From Saccharothrix algeriensis (GTDB lineage: Bacteria; Actinomycetota; Actinomycetes; Mycobacteriales; Pseudonocardiaceae), in contig NZ_JAFBCL010000001.1 in the NCBI RefSeq assembly GCF_016907655.1, positions 2,514,001 to 2,578,000 on the forward strand: DNA of 64,000 nt, written 5' to 3'. The notes below the pieces were generated by a model that saw only the letters and a list, made by a program, of their open reading frames with translations, searched no databases and was not told the DNA's origin. The position numbers were made by a program, and so were the translations under genes. Below are positions 19,197 through 26,780 of the stretch, in pieces (positions within the stretch are counted from its first letter, which is position 1; each line of letters begins with the position of its first letter).

Positions 19197-20162
19197 ATGA
19201 TCCGGCTGTCCGCGATCACCCCGTCCGGCCCCGTCCAACTGGGCAACTACCTCGGCGCGATCCGGCGGTGGGCCGCCGAGGGCACCGACGAGGACGTCTA
19301 CTTCATCAGCGACCTGCACGCCATGACCACGTCGCACAACCCGGCCCGGTTGCGGTCGCTGGCGCGGGAGCAGCTGGCGGTGCTCATCGCCGCCGGCGTC
19401 GACCCCCACTCCGTGTCGGTGCAGTCCGACCTGGTGCGCGAGCTGGGCGCGCTCACCTGGGTCCTGGAGTGCACCTGCACGTACGGCGAGGCCGCGCGGA
19501 TGATCCAGTTCAAGGAGAAGTCCGCCGGCCGGTCGTCGGTGCGGTTGAGCCTGCTCACCTACCCGGTGCTGATGGCGGCCGACATCCTGCTGCAGGGCGC
19601 GCACGAGGTGCCGGTCGGTGACGACCAGGCGCAGCACGTCGAACTGGCCCGCGTGCTGGCCCGGCGGTTCAACGGCACGTACGGCGAGGTGTTCACGATG
19701 CCGAAGTCCGTGGTCCCGCCCACCGCGGCGCGGGTGCGCGACCTGGCGGACCCGTCCCGCAAGATGGCGAAGTCCGCGAAGGACGCGGCGGGCACCGTCT
19801 TCGTGCTCGACCCACCGGACCTGATCCGCCGCAAGGTCAAGCGGGCCGTGACCGACGACCTCGGGGTCGTGCGGTACGCGCCCACCACCCAGCCGGGCGT
19901 GGCGAACCTGCTGGAGATCCTGGCCGCCTGCACGGCGAAGGACCCGGAGGAGTTGGCGTCCACGATGCCCGACTACGCGCAGTTGAAGGAGGCGACGGCG
20001 GAGGCGGTCATCGAGGAGTTGCGCGGCGTCCGGGAGAAGACGCAGGCCCTGCTGGACGACCCGGCCGAGCTGGACCGGGTCCGGGCCCACGGCGCCGAGC
20101 GCTCCCGTGAGCGGTGCGGTCACCGCTTGGACGCCGCCCTGCGCGTGTCCGGCCTGGGCTGA
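19197..20162 (+). CDS. trpS: Tryptophan--tRNA ligase
   Basis: A 321-residue class Ic aminoacyl-tRNA synthetase that charges tRNA-Trp. The HIGH-equivalent TPSGPVQLGNYLG lies at residues 8-20, a DLHAMTT segment at 39-45, GDDQAQHVELAR near 141-152, and the KMSKS loop appears as KMAKS at 189-193. GAGAGGA lies about ten bases before the ATG. The upstream Trp leader peptide and attenuator indicate induction when charged tRNA-Trp is limiting. In Streptomyces such control is known for an auxiliary, indolmycin-resistant TrpRS, so this may be either the housekeeping or a second, inducible enzyme; the window alone cannot decide. Confidence 0.93.
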   Translation: MIRLSAITPSGPVQLGNYLGAIRRWAAEGTDEDVYFISDLHAMTTSHNPARLRSLAREQLAVLIAAGVDPHSVSVQSDLVRELGALTWVLECTCTYGEAARMIQFKEKSAGRSSVRLSLLTYPVLMAADILLQGAHEVPVGDDQAQHVELARVLARRFNGTYGEVFTMPKSVVPPTAARVRDLADPSRKMAKSAKDAAGTVFVLDPPDLIRRKVKRAVTDDLGVVRYAPTTQPGVANLLEILAACTAKDPEELASTMPDYAQLKEATAEAVIEELRGVREKTQALLDDPAELDRVRAHGAERSRERCGHRLDAALRVSGLG

Positions 20163-20177
20163 GCCCCACGCGATCCG

Positions 20178-20210
20178 GGGAGCCGGGCCCCGCACGACAG
20201 CCCGGCTCCC
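20178..20210 (+). terminator. Terminator hairpin after trpS
   Basis: A 10-bp stem, GGGAGCCGGG (20178-20187) with CCCGGCTCCC (20201-20210), loop of 13 bases, 16 bases past the trpS stop codon. Confidence 0.65.
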
Positions 20211-20250
20211 TGGACACCGACCTCCAGGACACCCCGGAAGCCCAGGCACC

Positions 20251-20276
20251 TCGAAGCCTCGAAGCCTCGAAGCCAG
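20251..20276. repeat. 8-bp tandem repeat (CTCGAAGC, three copies)
   Basis: Three consecutive copies of CTCGAAGC in gene-free DNA between trpS and the palindromic element. It is one of several 8-9 bp tandem arrays in the intergenic DNA of this window. Confidence 0.7.
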
Positions 20277-20332
20277 GGCATCGCAACGGGAGCCACCGAC
20301 GCGACTCCACCCACCGATCAGATTTCGTGGTT

Positions 20333-20696
20333 TTCTGAGCAGCGGGACCACCGCAGAGGGACCACGACGCAAGGCGAACGATCGGTACGCAGGTCCGGGC
20401 TCAAGTCGGGAACGCTAAGCAGAGGGACCACATCATCGCTTGTACACAAATCCGCTGGATGAGATCCCCCTTCTGTTGCCCTCGATCGCGAAGAGCCCTC
20501 ATGAGTGCCTCCTCATCAGCGGCTCGACACGGTGACGCGTGCGCGCACGAGGACGACAGATGGGGGATCCCGGCAGCGGATTTGTTTTTACCGAAAGTGT
20601 GGTCCCTTTGCTCAGCGTTCCCGACTTGAGTGGAGACCTGCGTAGCCGACGTTGCGTTGCTTCGTGGTCCCTCTGCGGTGGTCCCGCTGCTTAGAA
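20333..20696. repeat. Long imperfect inverted repeat, MITE-like element
   Basis: Bases 20333-20475 and 20557-20696 are imperfect reverse complements of each other over about 140 bases each. Matching blocks include AGCAGCGGGACCACCGCAGA, CAAGTCGGGAACGCT, ACAAATCCGCTG and GATCCCCC, with a centre of about 80 bases. The motif GAGGGACCAC (or a one-base variant) recurs within each arm. The element is less GC-rich than its surroundings and holds no convincing gene; a 104-codon antisense frame spans it but reads through both arms. It could be a non-autonomous transposable element, a fold-back element or a structured RNA locus. No target-site duplication was obvious. Confidence 0.65.
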
Positions 20697-20738
20697 CGAC
20701 TTCAAAAGATTTCAAGCTTCAAAGCGAAAAGCACAAAA

Positions 20739-20792
20739 GCCAAGGACGCCAAGGACGCCAAGGACGCCAAGGACGCCAAGGACGCCAAGGAC
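20739..20792. repeat. 9-bp tandem repeat (GCCAAGGAC, six perfect copies)
   Basis: Six exact head-to-tail copies of GCCAAGGAC, 43 bases beyond the palindromic element and 46 bases before the 3' end of the NUDIX gene. It could be read as (Ala-Lys-Asp)n, but no gene start, ribosome site or flanking domain supports translation. Confidence 0.85.
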
Positions 20793-20837
20793 ATCGAACC
20801 CGTGTCGGTGGAGGCGCGGGAGTGGCGGGGGCTGGGG

Positions 20838-21662
20838 CTAGTGGGGTGGTTGCAGGAGGGCGTGCAGGGCGGGCAGCAGGGCCCGGTCGGCGGGCAGCCA
20901 GTCGAGGCCGTCGAGTTCGGCCCGGCTCACCCAGCGCACCGCGGGGTGGTCCAGCGCCCGCGGTTCCCCGCGCGTCAGGTCGGCCCGGTACACGCGGAGC
21001 AGGTGGTCCACCCGCAGGGGGATGTCCGGGCCGACCTGGTCACCTGGTGCGACCGTCACGCCCAGTTCCTCTTCGCACTCCCGGACCACCGCGGTGTGGT
21101 CGTCCTCCCCCGGCTCGACCCGCCCGCCGGGCAGTTCCCAGCCGCCCGCCACGTCCTGCGGGTAGCCGCGTTGCTGGGCGAGCAGCAGGCCGTCCCGCAC
21201 GACCGCCGCGCCGACGACGACCTTCGCCACCGCCAGCTGCCCGCTGCGCTCGGCCACGGCCCGCACCCGGGCCCGCAGCACCTTCAGCGCCAGGCCGCGC
21301 CCCACGACCGCGTCGGCCAGTCGGCCCAGCGGTCCGCCGGGGCTCGTCCACTCCACCGAGTCGGCCACCAGGGTGCCGCCCTCCGCGGGCGCCAGGTCCG
21401 TGACCAGCGCGAGCTTGGGCAGCGGGCCGTTGACCAGGGTCGCCGAGACGCCGGTCCCGTCCGCCCTGGTGATCAGGAGCCCGCCCCTGACCGGCCCCAC
21501 CGAGCCGGTCAGCTCCGCCCCCGCGTGCAGGACCGGGCCACCCGGGTCGACGCGCACGCCCAGGCCGCGGACGGACCGGGCCAGGAGCCGGGCGTCGAGC
21601 AGCGCCGCCGCGACCGTTCGCGGTGGCGCGGGGACCAGCGTGGTCGCTCGGAGCTGCGGCAC
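20838..21662 (-). CDS. NUDIX hydrolase with an N-terminal SRPBCC-like domain
   Basis: A 274-residue two-part protein. Residues 1-140 look like a polyketide-cyclase/START-type (SRPBCC) domain: ATTLVPAPPRTVAAALLD opens it, strands GGLLITRADGTGVSATL follow, and a C-terminal helix ADAVVGRGLALKVLRARVRAVAE closes it. Residues 145-270 are a MutT-like NUDIX domain with an intact Nudix box G-x5-E-x7-REUxEExGU (GGRVEPGEDDHTAVVRECEEELGV region). It may hydrolyse oxidised or non-canonical nucleotides; the role of the fused domain is unknown. The start is GTG 21662. It lies 16 bases downstream of the sensor kinase gene on the same strand, so it is probably the last gene of that operon. Confidence 0.8.
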   Translation of the reverse strand: MPQLRATTLVPAPPRTVAAALLDARLLARSVRGLGVRVDPGGPVLHAGAELTGSVGPVRGGLLITRADGTGVSATLVNGPLPKLALVTDLAPAEGGTLVADSVEWTSPGGPLGRLADAVVGRGLALKVLRARVRAVAERSGQLAVAKVVVGAAVVRDGLLLAQQRGYPQDVAGGWELPGGRVEPGEDDHTAVVRECEEELGVTVAPGDQVGPDIPLRVDHLLRVYRADLTRGEPRALDHPAVRWVSRAELDGLDWLPADRALLPALHALLQPPH

Positions 21663-21678
21663 GGGTGCGATCCTGCCA

Positions 21679-22947
21679 TCACCGGTAGGCGGGCCAGCGC
21701 ACCTCCAGGCGTGCGCCGCCCTCGGGCGACTCCGCGGCCCGGACCGTGCCCCTGCGGCGGCGCACGAGGTGCGCGACGAGCGCCAGGCCGAGCCCGAAGC
21801 CGCCGGTGGCCCGGCCCCGGTCCGACTCCACGCGGTAGAAGCGGTCGAACACCTTCTCCCGGTGCTCGGGCGGGATGCCGTGGCCGTCGTCGTCCACCAG
21901 CAGCCGGATCTCCCGGGGCGCGGGCAGCACCGAGATCCGGATGAACGTCCGCGCGTAGCGGGCGGCGTTGCGGAGCAGGTTGTCCAGCACCAGCTCCACC
22001 TCCGTGCGGGCGGCCTGGATGAGGCACGCGCCGATCGGGGCGTGGATCGACACCAGCAGCCCCGTCGTGGCCATCCGCTCCACCGCGGCCTGGGACTGGA
22101 GCACCAGGTCCACCGGTTCGGCGCGGGGCAGCTCGCCGGTGTCGGCGCGGGCCAGCAGGAGCAGGGCGTCGACCAGGTTGGACAGCCGCTCGGACTCCTC
22201 CACCACGGACTCCAGGACCTCGATGGAGAAGTCCGGGTCCGGGTGGGCCACCGCCACCTCCGCCTGCGCGCGCACGGACGTGACCGGGGAGCGCAGCTCG
22301 TGCGCGGCGTCCCCGGTGAACCGGCGCAACCGCTCGGTGGCCTCGTCGCGCCTGGCCAGCAGCGCGTTGAGGGCCTCGGCGAGGGCCTGCAGCTCGTCCC
22401 GCGCGGCCGGCACGGGCAGCCGCTCGCCCCCCGGCAGCCGGCCCGCCGCGACCCGCATCCGCTCCACCGGGCGCAGCGACGAGCGCACCGACAGCCAGGT
22501 CGCGATGCCCACCAGGCCCGCGACCAGCACCGCCGCCACCGCCAGCCACCGCGTGCCCAGGTCGTTGGCCTCCCGGTAGCCGACCAGGGTGTCGCCCACG
22601 ACGTGCAGCTCCGGGGTGCCGTCGGCGGCGAACACCACCCGGCCGAGCCAGCGGTGCGCGCTGGCGCCGTCGACGCGCAGCACCCGCTCGCCCGCCTTGA
22701 GCTGCCGGATGTCCGCCGCGGTCAGGTCGGGCCTGGGCCCGCCGTCCAGCGGGTTGCCGGCGGTGTCCAGCACGCGCACCGACCCCGAGCGCTCCAGCTC
22801 GGCGTCCACCGCGCTGACCTGCACCCGCCCGATCAGGTCCGGGGCGAGCAGGGTCAGCGCCAGCAGGCACAGCAGCGCCACGCCGGTCGACACGACCGTG
22901 ATCCGGAACCGCAGCGTGCGCCGCAGCCACCAGCGGCGCGGGTTCAC
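21679..22947 (-). CDS. Two-component sensor histidine kinase
   Basis: A 422-residue membrane kinase. Transmembrane helices lie at about residues 15-37 and 133-153, flanking a roughly 95-residue extracytoplasmic sensor region. A HAMP linker follows (SVRSSLRPVERMRVAAGRL), then the HisKA dimerisation helix with FTGDAAHELRSPV (phosphoacceptor His 216), N-box DNLLRNAARYA, G1 DDDGHGIP and G2 GGFGLGLALV. It phosphorylates the upstream-encoded response regulator. Its GTG start overlaps the regulator stop codon (GTGA). The signal sensed is unknown; the divergent LolA-like/ABC genes suggest an envelope signal. Confidence 0.93.
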   Translation of the reverse strand: MNPRRWWLRRTLRFRITVVSTGVALLCLLALTLLAPDLIGRVQVSAVDAELERSGSVRVLDTAGNPLDGGPRPDLTAADIRQLKAGERVLRVDGASAHRWLGRVVFAADGTPELHVVGDTLVGYREANDLGTRWLAVAAVLVAGLVGIATWLSVRSSLRPVERMRVAAGRLPGGERLPVPAARDELQALAEALNALLARRDEATERLRRFTGDAAHELRSPVTSVRAQAEVAVAHPDPDFSIEVLESVVEESERLSNLVDALLLLARADTGELPRAEPVDLVLQSQAAVERMATTGLLVSIHAPIGACLIQAARTEVELVLDNLLRNAARYARTFIRISVLPAPREIRLLVDDDGHGIPPEHREKVFDRFYRVESDRGRATGGFGLGLALVAHLVRRRRGTVRAAESPEGGARLEVRWPAYR

Positions 22948-23666
22948 CTGCGCCTGGCGGCCGACGAGTCGAGCGCCGCGTCCAGGTCGGGCGTCGAGGC
23001 CAGGTACCCGTGGCCCCGCACGGTGCGCACCACCTCCCCCGCGCCCATCGCGTCCAGCTTGCGCCGCAGGTAGCCGACGTAGACCTCCACCGCGTTGCGG
23101 GTCGCCGCCTGCTCGTCGCCCCACACCGTGCGCAGCAGCTCGTCCTTGGTCACCACCGAGCCCGCGCGACCGGCCAGCACGTCCAGCACGGCGTACTCGC
23201 GCGGCGACAGGTTCACCGGCTCGCCCGCCCAGCTCACCTCGCGCACCGCGCGGTCCACCACGAGGTCGCCCAGCTTGAGCTTGCGCCGGGCCAGGTCCGC
23301 CTGGTTGCGCCGGAGCAGCGCCCGCACCTGCGCGACCAGGACCACGAAGCTGAACGGCTTGACCAGGTAGCCGTCGGCGCCCAGGTCGAGGCCGTCGGCC
23401 TGGTCGACCTCGCCGTCCTTGGCCGACACCATGAGGACCGGCGTGCGCACGCCCTCGGCGCGCATCCGCTGGAGCACCCGGTAGCCGCTCAGGCCGGGCA
23501 GCATGATGTCCAGCAGCACCACGTCGAAGGCGCCGGTCAGCGCCACGCGCAGCGCGTTCGGCCCGTCGGCCGCGGTGACCACCTCCATGCCCTCGGCGGA
23601 CAGGCCCCGCTCCAGCGCGCGCCGCACGCCCACCTCGTCGTCAACTACCAGCACCCGTGGCCTCAC
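22944..23666 (-). CDS. OmpR/PhoB-family response regulator
   Basis: A 240-residue regulator. The receiver domain (VRPRVLVVDDE) has acidic residues D9/D10, phosphoacceptor D53 in VLLDIML, a Ser in the Thr position (MVSAKD) and Lys in KPFS. The winged-helix DNA-binding domain ends TKDELLRTVWGDE...VEVYVGYLRRKLD...VRTVRGHGYL. GTG 23666 gives the standard N-terminus, but the GAGGAG before it is very close; a TTG at 23696 would add ten residues and has no ribosome site. The shared promoter with the divergent LolA-like gene carries four CTCAG motifs in an 11-18-11 arrangement, a plausible binding site for this protein. Confidence 0.92.
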   Translation of the reverse strand: MRPRVLVVDDEVGVRRALERGLSAEGMEVVTAADGPNALRVALTGAFDVVLLDIMLPGLSGYRVLQRMRAEGVRTPVLMVSAKDGEVDQADGLDLGADGYLVKPFSFVVLVAQVRALLRRNQADLARRKLKLGDLVVDRAVREVSWAGEPVNLSPREYAVLDVLAGRAGSVVTKDELLRTVWGDEQAATRNAVEVYVGYLRRKLDAMGAGEVVRTVRGHGYLASTPDLDAALDSSAARRR

Positions 23667-23709
23667 GCTCCTCAGGATGCCCGCTGGGGGTGACAATCGG
23701 CTCGGGATC

Positions 23710-23754
23710 CTCAGTCGGTTCTCAGCGTCGGGGCGACTCTCAGCGTGATCTCAG
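23710..23754. promoter_or_regulatory. Putative response-regulator operator: four phased CTCAG repeats
   Basis: CTCAG begins at 23710, 23721, 23739 and 23750, that is, two direct-repeat pairs each spaced 11 bases, with the pairs 29 bases apart. Eleven-base direct repeats, one helical turn, are the usual binding pattern of tandem OmpR/PhoB-type dimers. The block sits between the divergent regulator and LolA-like genes, so it may control both. Confidence 0.6.
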
Positions 23755-23822
23755 CCCCACCCGAGGAAGGTCTGGGTTGTCGGACCGGCGCCCGGTCGGC
23801 CGACGCCCTTGGAGGAGGGGAC

Positions 23823-24953
23823 ATGAACCGGAGAAGGGTGACCGTGGCCGCCGCGGCGGTCGGCGTGGTCGCCGGAGCCGCGGGTCTGGGGGTGCTCGCG
23901 ATGCCCGCCGGTGCGGGGCCCGCCCCCGTCCTGCCGGACGTGAGCGCGGAGGCCCTGGTCGAATCGGTGCTCACCGCCGAGCCCACCGCGTTCGGCGGCT
24001 CGGTGGAGGTGTCCAACGACCTGGGTGTCCCGGGCATCGCGGGCCTGCCCCAGCTGTCCGACGGCGACTCCAGGCTGCGGATGTGGACCGACGGCGAGGG
24101 CCGCGTGCGGGTCCAGCTCCCGGCGGGCGACTCCGAGCGGACGTTCGTCGACGACGGGCGGACGGGCTGGCTGTGGAACTCGGCCGACCAGACGGTGACG
24201 CAGCTGCCGCACGGCGAGCTGTCCGAGCCGACCCTGGAGCTGGACCCGCAGGCGCAGAAGTCCGTCCCGCCGGACCCGGTGTCGCTGTCCCGCGAGGTCG
24301 TGGCGAAGGTCAAGGAGTTCAGCGACGTCAGCGTGGACGGCACGGCCCGCGTCGCGGGCCGGTCGGTCTACGAGCTGGTGCTGACCCCGAAGCCGACGGA
24401 GCGGACGGTGCTGCGCGAGGTCCGCGTCGCCGTCGACTCGGAGCTGCGGGTGCCGCTGCGGGTGGCGGTGCTGACCAACGGCACCGACGCGCCGGCCGTG
24501 CAGGTCGGCTTCGCGGAGCTGACCGTGGGCCCGCAGGACGCGAGCCTGTTCACCTTCACGCCGCCGGCGGGCGCCAAGGTCAAGCAGTTCGAGCAGGGCG
24601 GCCCGACCGAGGAGGAGAAGGCCGCGGTCCAGGGCGCGCTCGAAGCGGCGAAGCCCGAGGTCCTCGGTGAGGGCTGGGACGTCGTGCTGACGGTGAAGGT
24701 CTCGCCCGACGCCCTGACGACCCTGTCCGAGCAGCAGTCCCGCCGGGACCGCGGGGAGGGCCGTGACCGGGCGGAGGACGTCGACGTGCAGGGCATGCTC
24801 AAGCAGCTGGGCAAGCAGGTCAGCGGCCCGTGGGGCAGCGGCACCCTGATCACCACGAAGGTGGGCGGCGTCCTGCTGGCCGACGACGGCCGGGTGGCGG
24901 CCGGCGCGGTGCCGGAGCAGGTGCTCACCGAGGCCATCGCCCAGGTCGAGTAA
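23823..24953 (+). CDS. Secreted LolA-like (outer-membrane lipoprotein carrier-fold) protein
   Basis: A 376-residue exported protein with a signal peptide (MNRRRVTVAAAAVGVVAGAAGLGVLAMPAGA). It has no lipobox cysteine. The LolA/LppX-like beta region (DGDSRLRMWTDGEGRVRVQLPAGDSERTFVDDGRTGWLWNSADQTVTQLP) contains the W-x-W-N type core, followed by VAGRSVYELVLTPKP and a second, more charged C-terminal domain from about residue 255. Such proteins typically bind lipids or lipoproteins outside the membrane. GGAGGAGGGG precedes the ATG. The gene is divergent from the two-component system and is followed on the same strand by an ABC exporter, an arrangement seen in other actinomycetes. Confidence 0.85.
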   Translation: MNRRRVTVAAAAVGVVAGAAGLGVLAMPAGAGPAPVLPDVSAEALVESVLTAEPTAFGGSVEVSNDLGVPGIAGLPQLSDGDSRLRMWTDGEGRVRVQLPAGDSERTFVDDGRTGWLWNSADQTVTQLPHGELSEPTLELDPQAQKSVPPDPVSLSREVVAKVKEFSDVSVDGTARVAGRSVYELVLTPKPTERTVLREVRVAVDSELRVPLRVAVLTNGTDAPAVQVGFAELTVGPQDASLFTFTPPAGAKVKQFEQGGPTEEEKAAVQGALEAAKPEVLGEGWDVVLTVKVSPDALTTLSEQQSRRDRGEGRDRAEDVDVQGMLKQLGKQVSGPWGSGTLITTKVGGVLLADDGRVAAGAVPEQVLTEAIAQVE

Positions 24954-24960
24954 CCGCACC

Positions 24961-24993
24961 GGCCGGCGCCGGGTCCAATCCCCGGCGCCGGCC
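24961..24993 (+). terminator. Terminator hairpin after the LolA-like gene
   Basis: Perfect 13-bp stem, GGCCGGCGCCGGG (24961-24973) with CCCGGCGCCGGCC (24981-24993), loop of seven bases, directly after the stop codon. It suggests the downstream ABC genes need their own promoter or read-through. Confidence 0.75.
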
Positions 24994-25028
24994 GCTACTG
25001 GCACCTCGGCGCGGCTGCCGCACTCCGG

Positions 25029-25140
25029 CACTTCAGCACTTCAGCACTTCAGCACTTCAGCACTTCAGCACTTCAGCACTTCAGCACTTCAGCACTTCAG
25101 CACTTCAGCACTTCAGCACTTCAGCACTTCAGCACTTCAG
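25029..25140. repeat. 8-bp tandem array, 14 perfect copies of CACTTCAG
   Basis: Fourteen uninterrupted, identical copies of CACTTCAG (112 bases). Because eight is not a multiple of three, all three frames stay open through the array (period HFSTSALQ), creating spurious frames. There are no spacers, so it is not a CRISPR array. Perfect identity implies recent slipped-strand or unequal-crossing expansion. Confidence 0.95.
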
Positions 25141-25769
25141 CACCGACGATGGGAGAGGAGGTCCGCGATGCCACGCCACCCCTTGACCCACACCACCCCT
25201 GGGCGCCACCCACACCGCGCACAACCCGGCCACCGGCCGCGCGTCGCCGGGCCTCACCCCGCGAGGTGCCTCGCGGGCCGCCCGACCAGGGCCGGTTCCC
25301 AAGCCTGCTCCACCGCACTCCCGGGTCCGGAGCCCCGTCGCCGGGGGTCGACCAGCCCGGCTCATCCGCTCCGCCCGACACCCGGGCCGATCGGCGCACG
25401 CGACGACGCACCCGGCCACGATCCAGCCGGACCACGATCCACCCGGACCACCGCCCGCACCGCCGGGCCACCCGGCCTCCGCTCGCCCAGCGGTCCGCCA
25501 GCCACCTCTGCTCTGCCGCAACCCACCTTCCCGACCTGCGCGGATCCGGTACGAGGGTTCCGCGTGGCGGGCGTGCTCCCGTCTCGGAAGCCCGAGCCGT
25601 CGGCCACGAGCGGGCGGGCGGGGGTGGGCGGGGTGTCGGTCCGGTGGGCGGGGTGTCGGTGGTCGTCGCGGGCCGGTGGGCCGGCCGGCGGCGGACGGAC
25701 CTCATGACTCGCCGGAACAGGCGAACACGCACCGCGGCACGCCGCGGACGAACCACAGGAGAAGACGGT
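25141..25769. other. Gene-free GC-rich leader upstream of the ABC exporter
   Basis: About 630 bases after the octamer array with no convincing gene; translations in all frames are Pro/Arg/His-rich. A perfect 18-bp direct repeat (GGTGGGCGGGGTGTCGGT) occurs at 25623-25640 and 25643-25660. Its G-runs could form a quadruplex or be a binding site near the exporter promoter. Confidence 0.6.
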
Positions 25770-26780
25770 ATGACCACCTCGACCAGCGCGCGGGCGGAGC
25801 CGGCCGACGCCGGTGACGCCCCGCCCCTCGTGGCCCGGACGCGAGGGCTGCGCAAGGTGTACGGGCGCACCGTCGCGGTGGACCGGGTGGACCTCGACGT
25901 GCCGGAGGGCGCGGTGCTGGGGATGCTCGGGCCCAACGGGTCGGGCAAGACCACCACGATCCGGATGCTGCTCGGGCTCGTGCGGCCGACCGCGGGGGAG
26001 GTGGAGCTGCTCGGGCAGGCGCTGCCCGACGGGGCCGCGGCGGCGTTGCCGCACGTCGGCGCGCTGGTCGAGGGGCCGGGGTTCCACCCGTTCCTGTCCG
26101 GGCGGGAGAACCTCCGGCGGATCGCGGCGTTCGAGCCGCTGCTCGCCACCGGTTCGATCAAGCAGGCCGTGGAGGAGGCCCTGGAGCGGGTCGGGCTCGG
26201 CGCCGCCGCGCACCGCCGGTACCGGGGCTACTCGCTGGGCATGAAGCAGCGGCTCGGGCTGGCCTCCGCGCTGCTGGTGGAGCGCAAGCTGATCGTGCTC
26301 GACGAGCCGACCAACGGCCTGGACCCGGCGGGCACGCGGGAGGTGCGCAACGTCATCGCCGAGCTGCGCAACGGCAGCACCACGGTGGTGGTGTCGTCGC
26401 ACCTGCTCAGCGAGATCGAGGCGACCTGCTCGCACGTGGCCGTGCTGCACCGGGGCACGGTGGTGGCCCAGGGCGACCTGGCCGAGCTGCTCCAGGCCGA
26501 GAGCAGCGCGCTGCTGGTGGTCACCCCGGAGTGGATGGAGGCCCTGAACGTCCTGCGCGAGGGGCGGATCTCGGCGCGGGCGACCAACGACGGGCTGCGG
26601 GTCGAGCTGATCGGCACGACCCCGCCCGCCGTGCTGGAGACGCTGGTCAAGGCCGGCATCCCGGTGTGCGAGGCGCGGCGGCAGCGGACGGGGCTGGAGG
26701 AGCTGTTCGCGCGGCTGACCGAGGCCGAGGAGACCGACGAGGGGCTGTCCGCGGTGGACACGATCGAGGAGGACGCGTGA
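25770..26780 (+). CDS. ABC transporter ATP-binding protein
   Basis: A 336-residue ABC ATPase of the drug/lipid-export (DrrA/CcmA/BcrA) type. It has Walker A GPNGSGKTT, Q-loop region GALVEGPGFHPFLSG, signature YSLGMKQRLGLASALL (SLGMKQ instead of SGGQ), Walker B LIVLDEPTNGLDP and H-loop SSHLL, plus a C-terminal 100-residue extension. AGGAGA lies eight bases before the ATG. It pairs with the permease that starts on its own stop codon. Together with the LolA-like protein upstream it could move a lipid or peptide across the membrane; the substrate is unknown. Confidence 0.9.
   Translation: MTTSTSARAEPADAGDAPPLVARTRGLRKVYGRTVAVDRVDLDVPEGAVLGMLGPNGSGKTTTIRMLLGLVRPTAGEVELLGQALPDGAAAALPHVGALVEGPGFHPFLSGRENLRRIAAFEPLLATGSIKQAVEEALERVGLGAAAHRRYRGYSLGMKQRLGLASALLVERKLIVLDEPTNGLDPAGTREVRNVIAELRNGSTTVVVSSHLLSEIEATCSHVAVLHRGTVVAQGDLAELLQAESSALLVVTPEWMEALNVLREGRISARATNDGLRVELIGTTPPAVLETLVKAGIPVCEARRQRTGLEELFARLTEAEETDEGLSAVDTIEEDA

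Noticed and set aside
20401-20715. A 104-codon minus-strand frame inside the palindromic element
   Set aside because: It runs through both inverted arms, lacks a ribosome site and known domain, and is explained by the repeat.
25029-25140. CRISPR array
   Set aside because: The repeats are 8 bases long, directly adjacent and without spacers, and no cas gene is present.
24830-25186. A plus-strand frame with HFSTSALQ repeats
   Set aside because: The octamer array keeps all frames open; the upstream part overlaps the LolA-like gene out of frame.
25168-25707. A 179-codon frame upstream of the ABC ATPase
   Set aside because: Pro/Arg/His-rich composition, no ribosome site and no domain; treated as gene-free.
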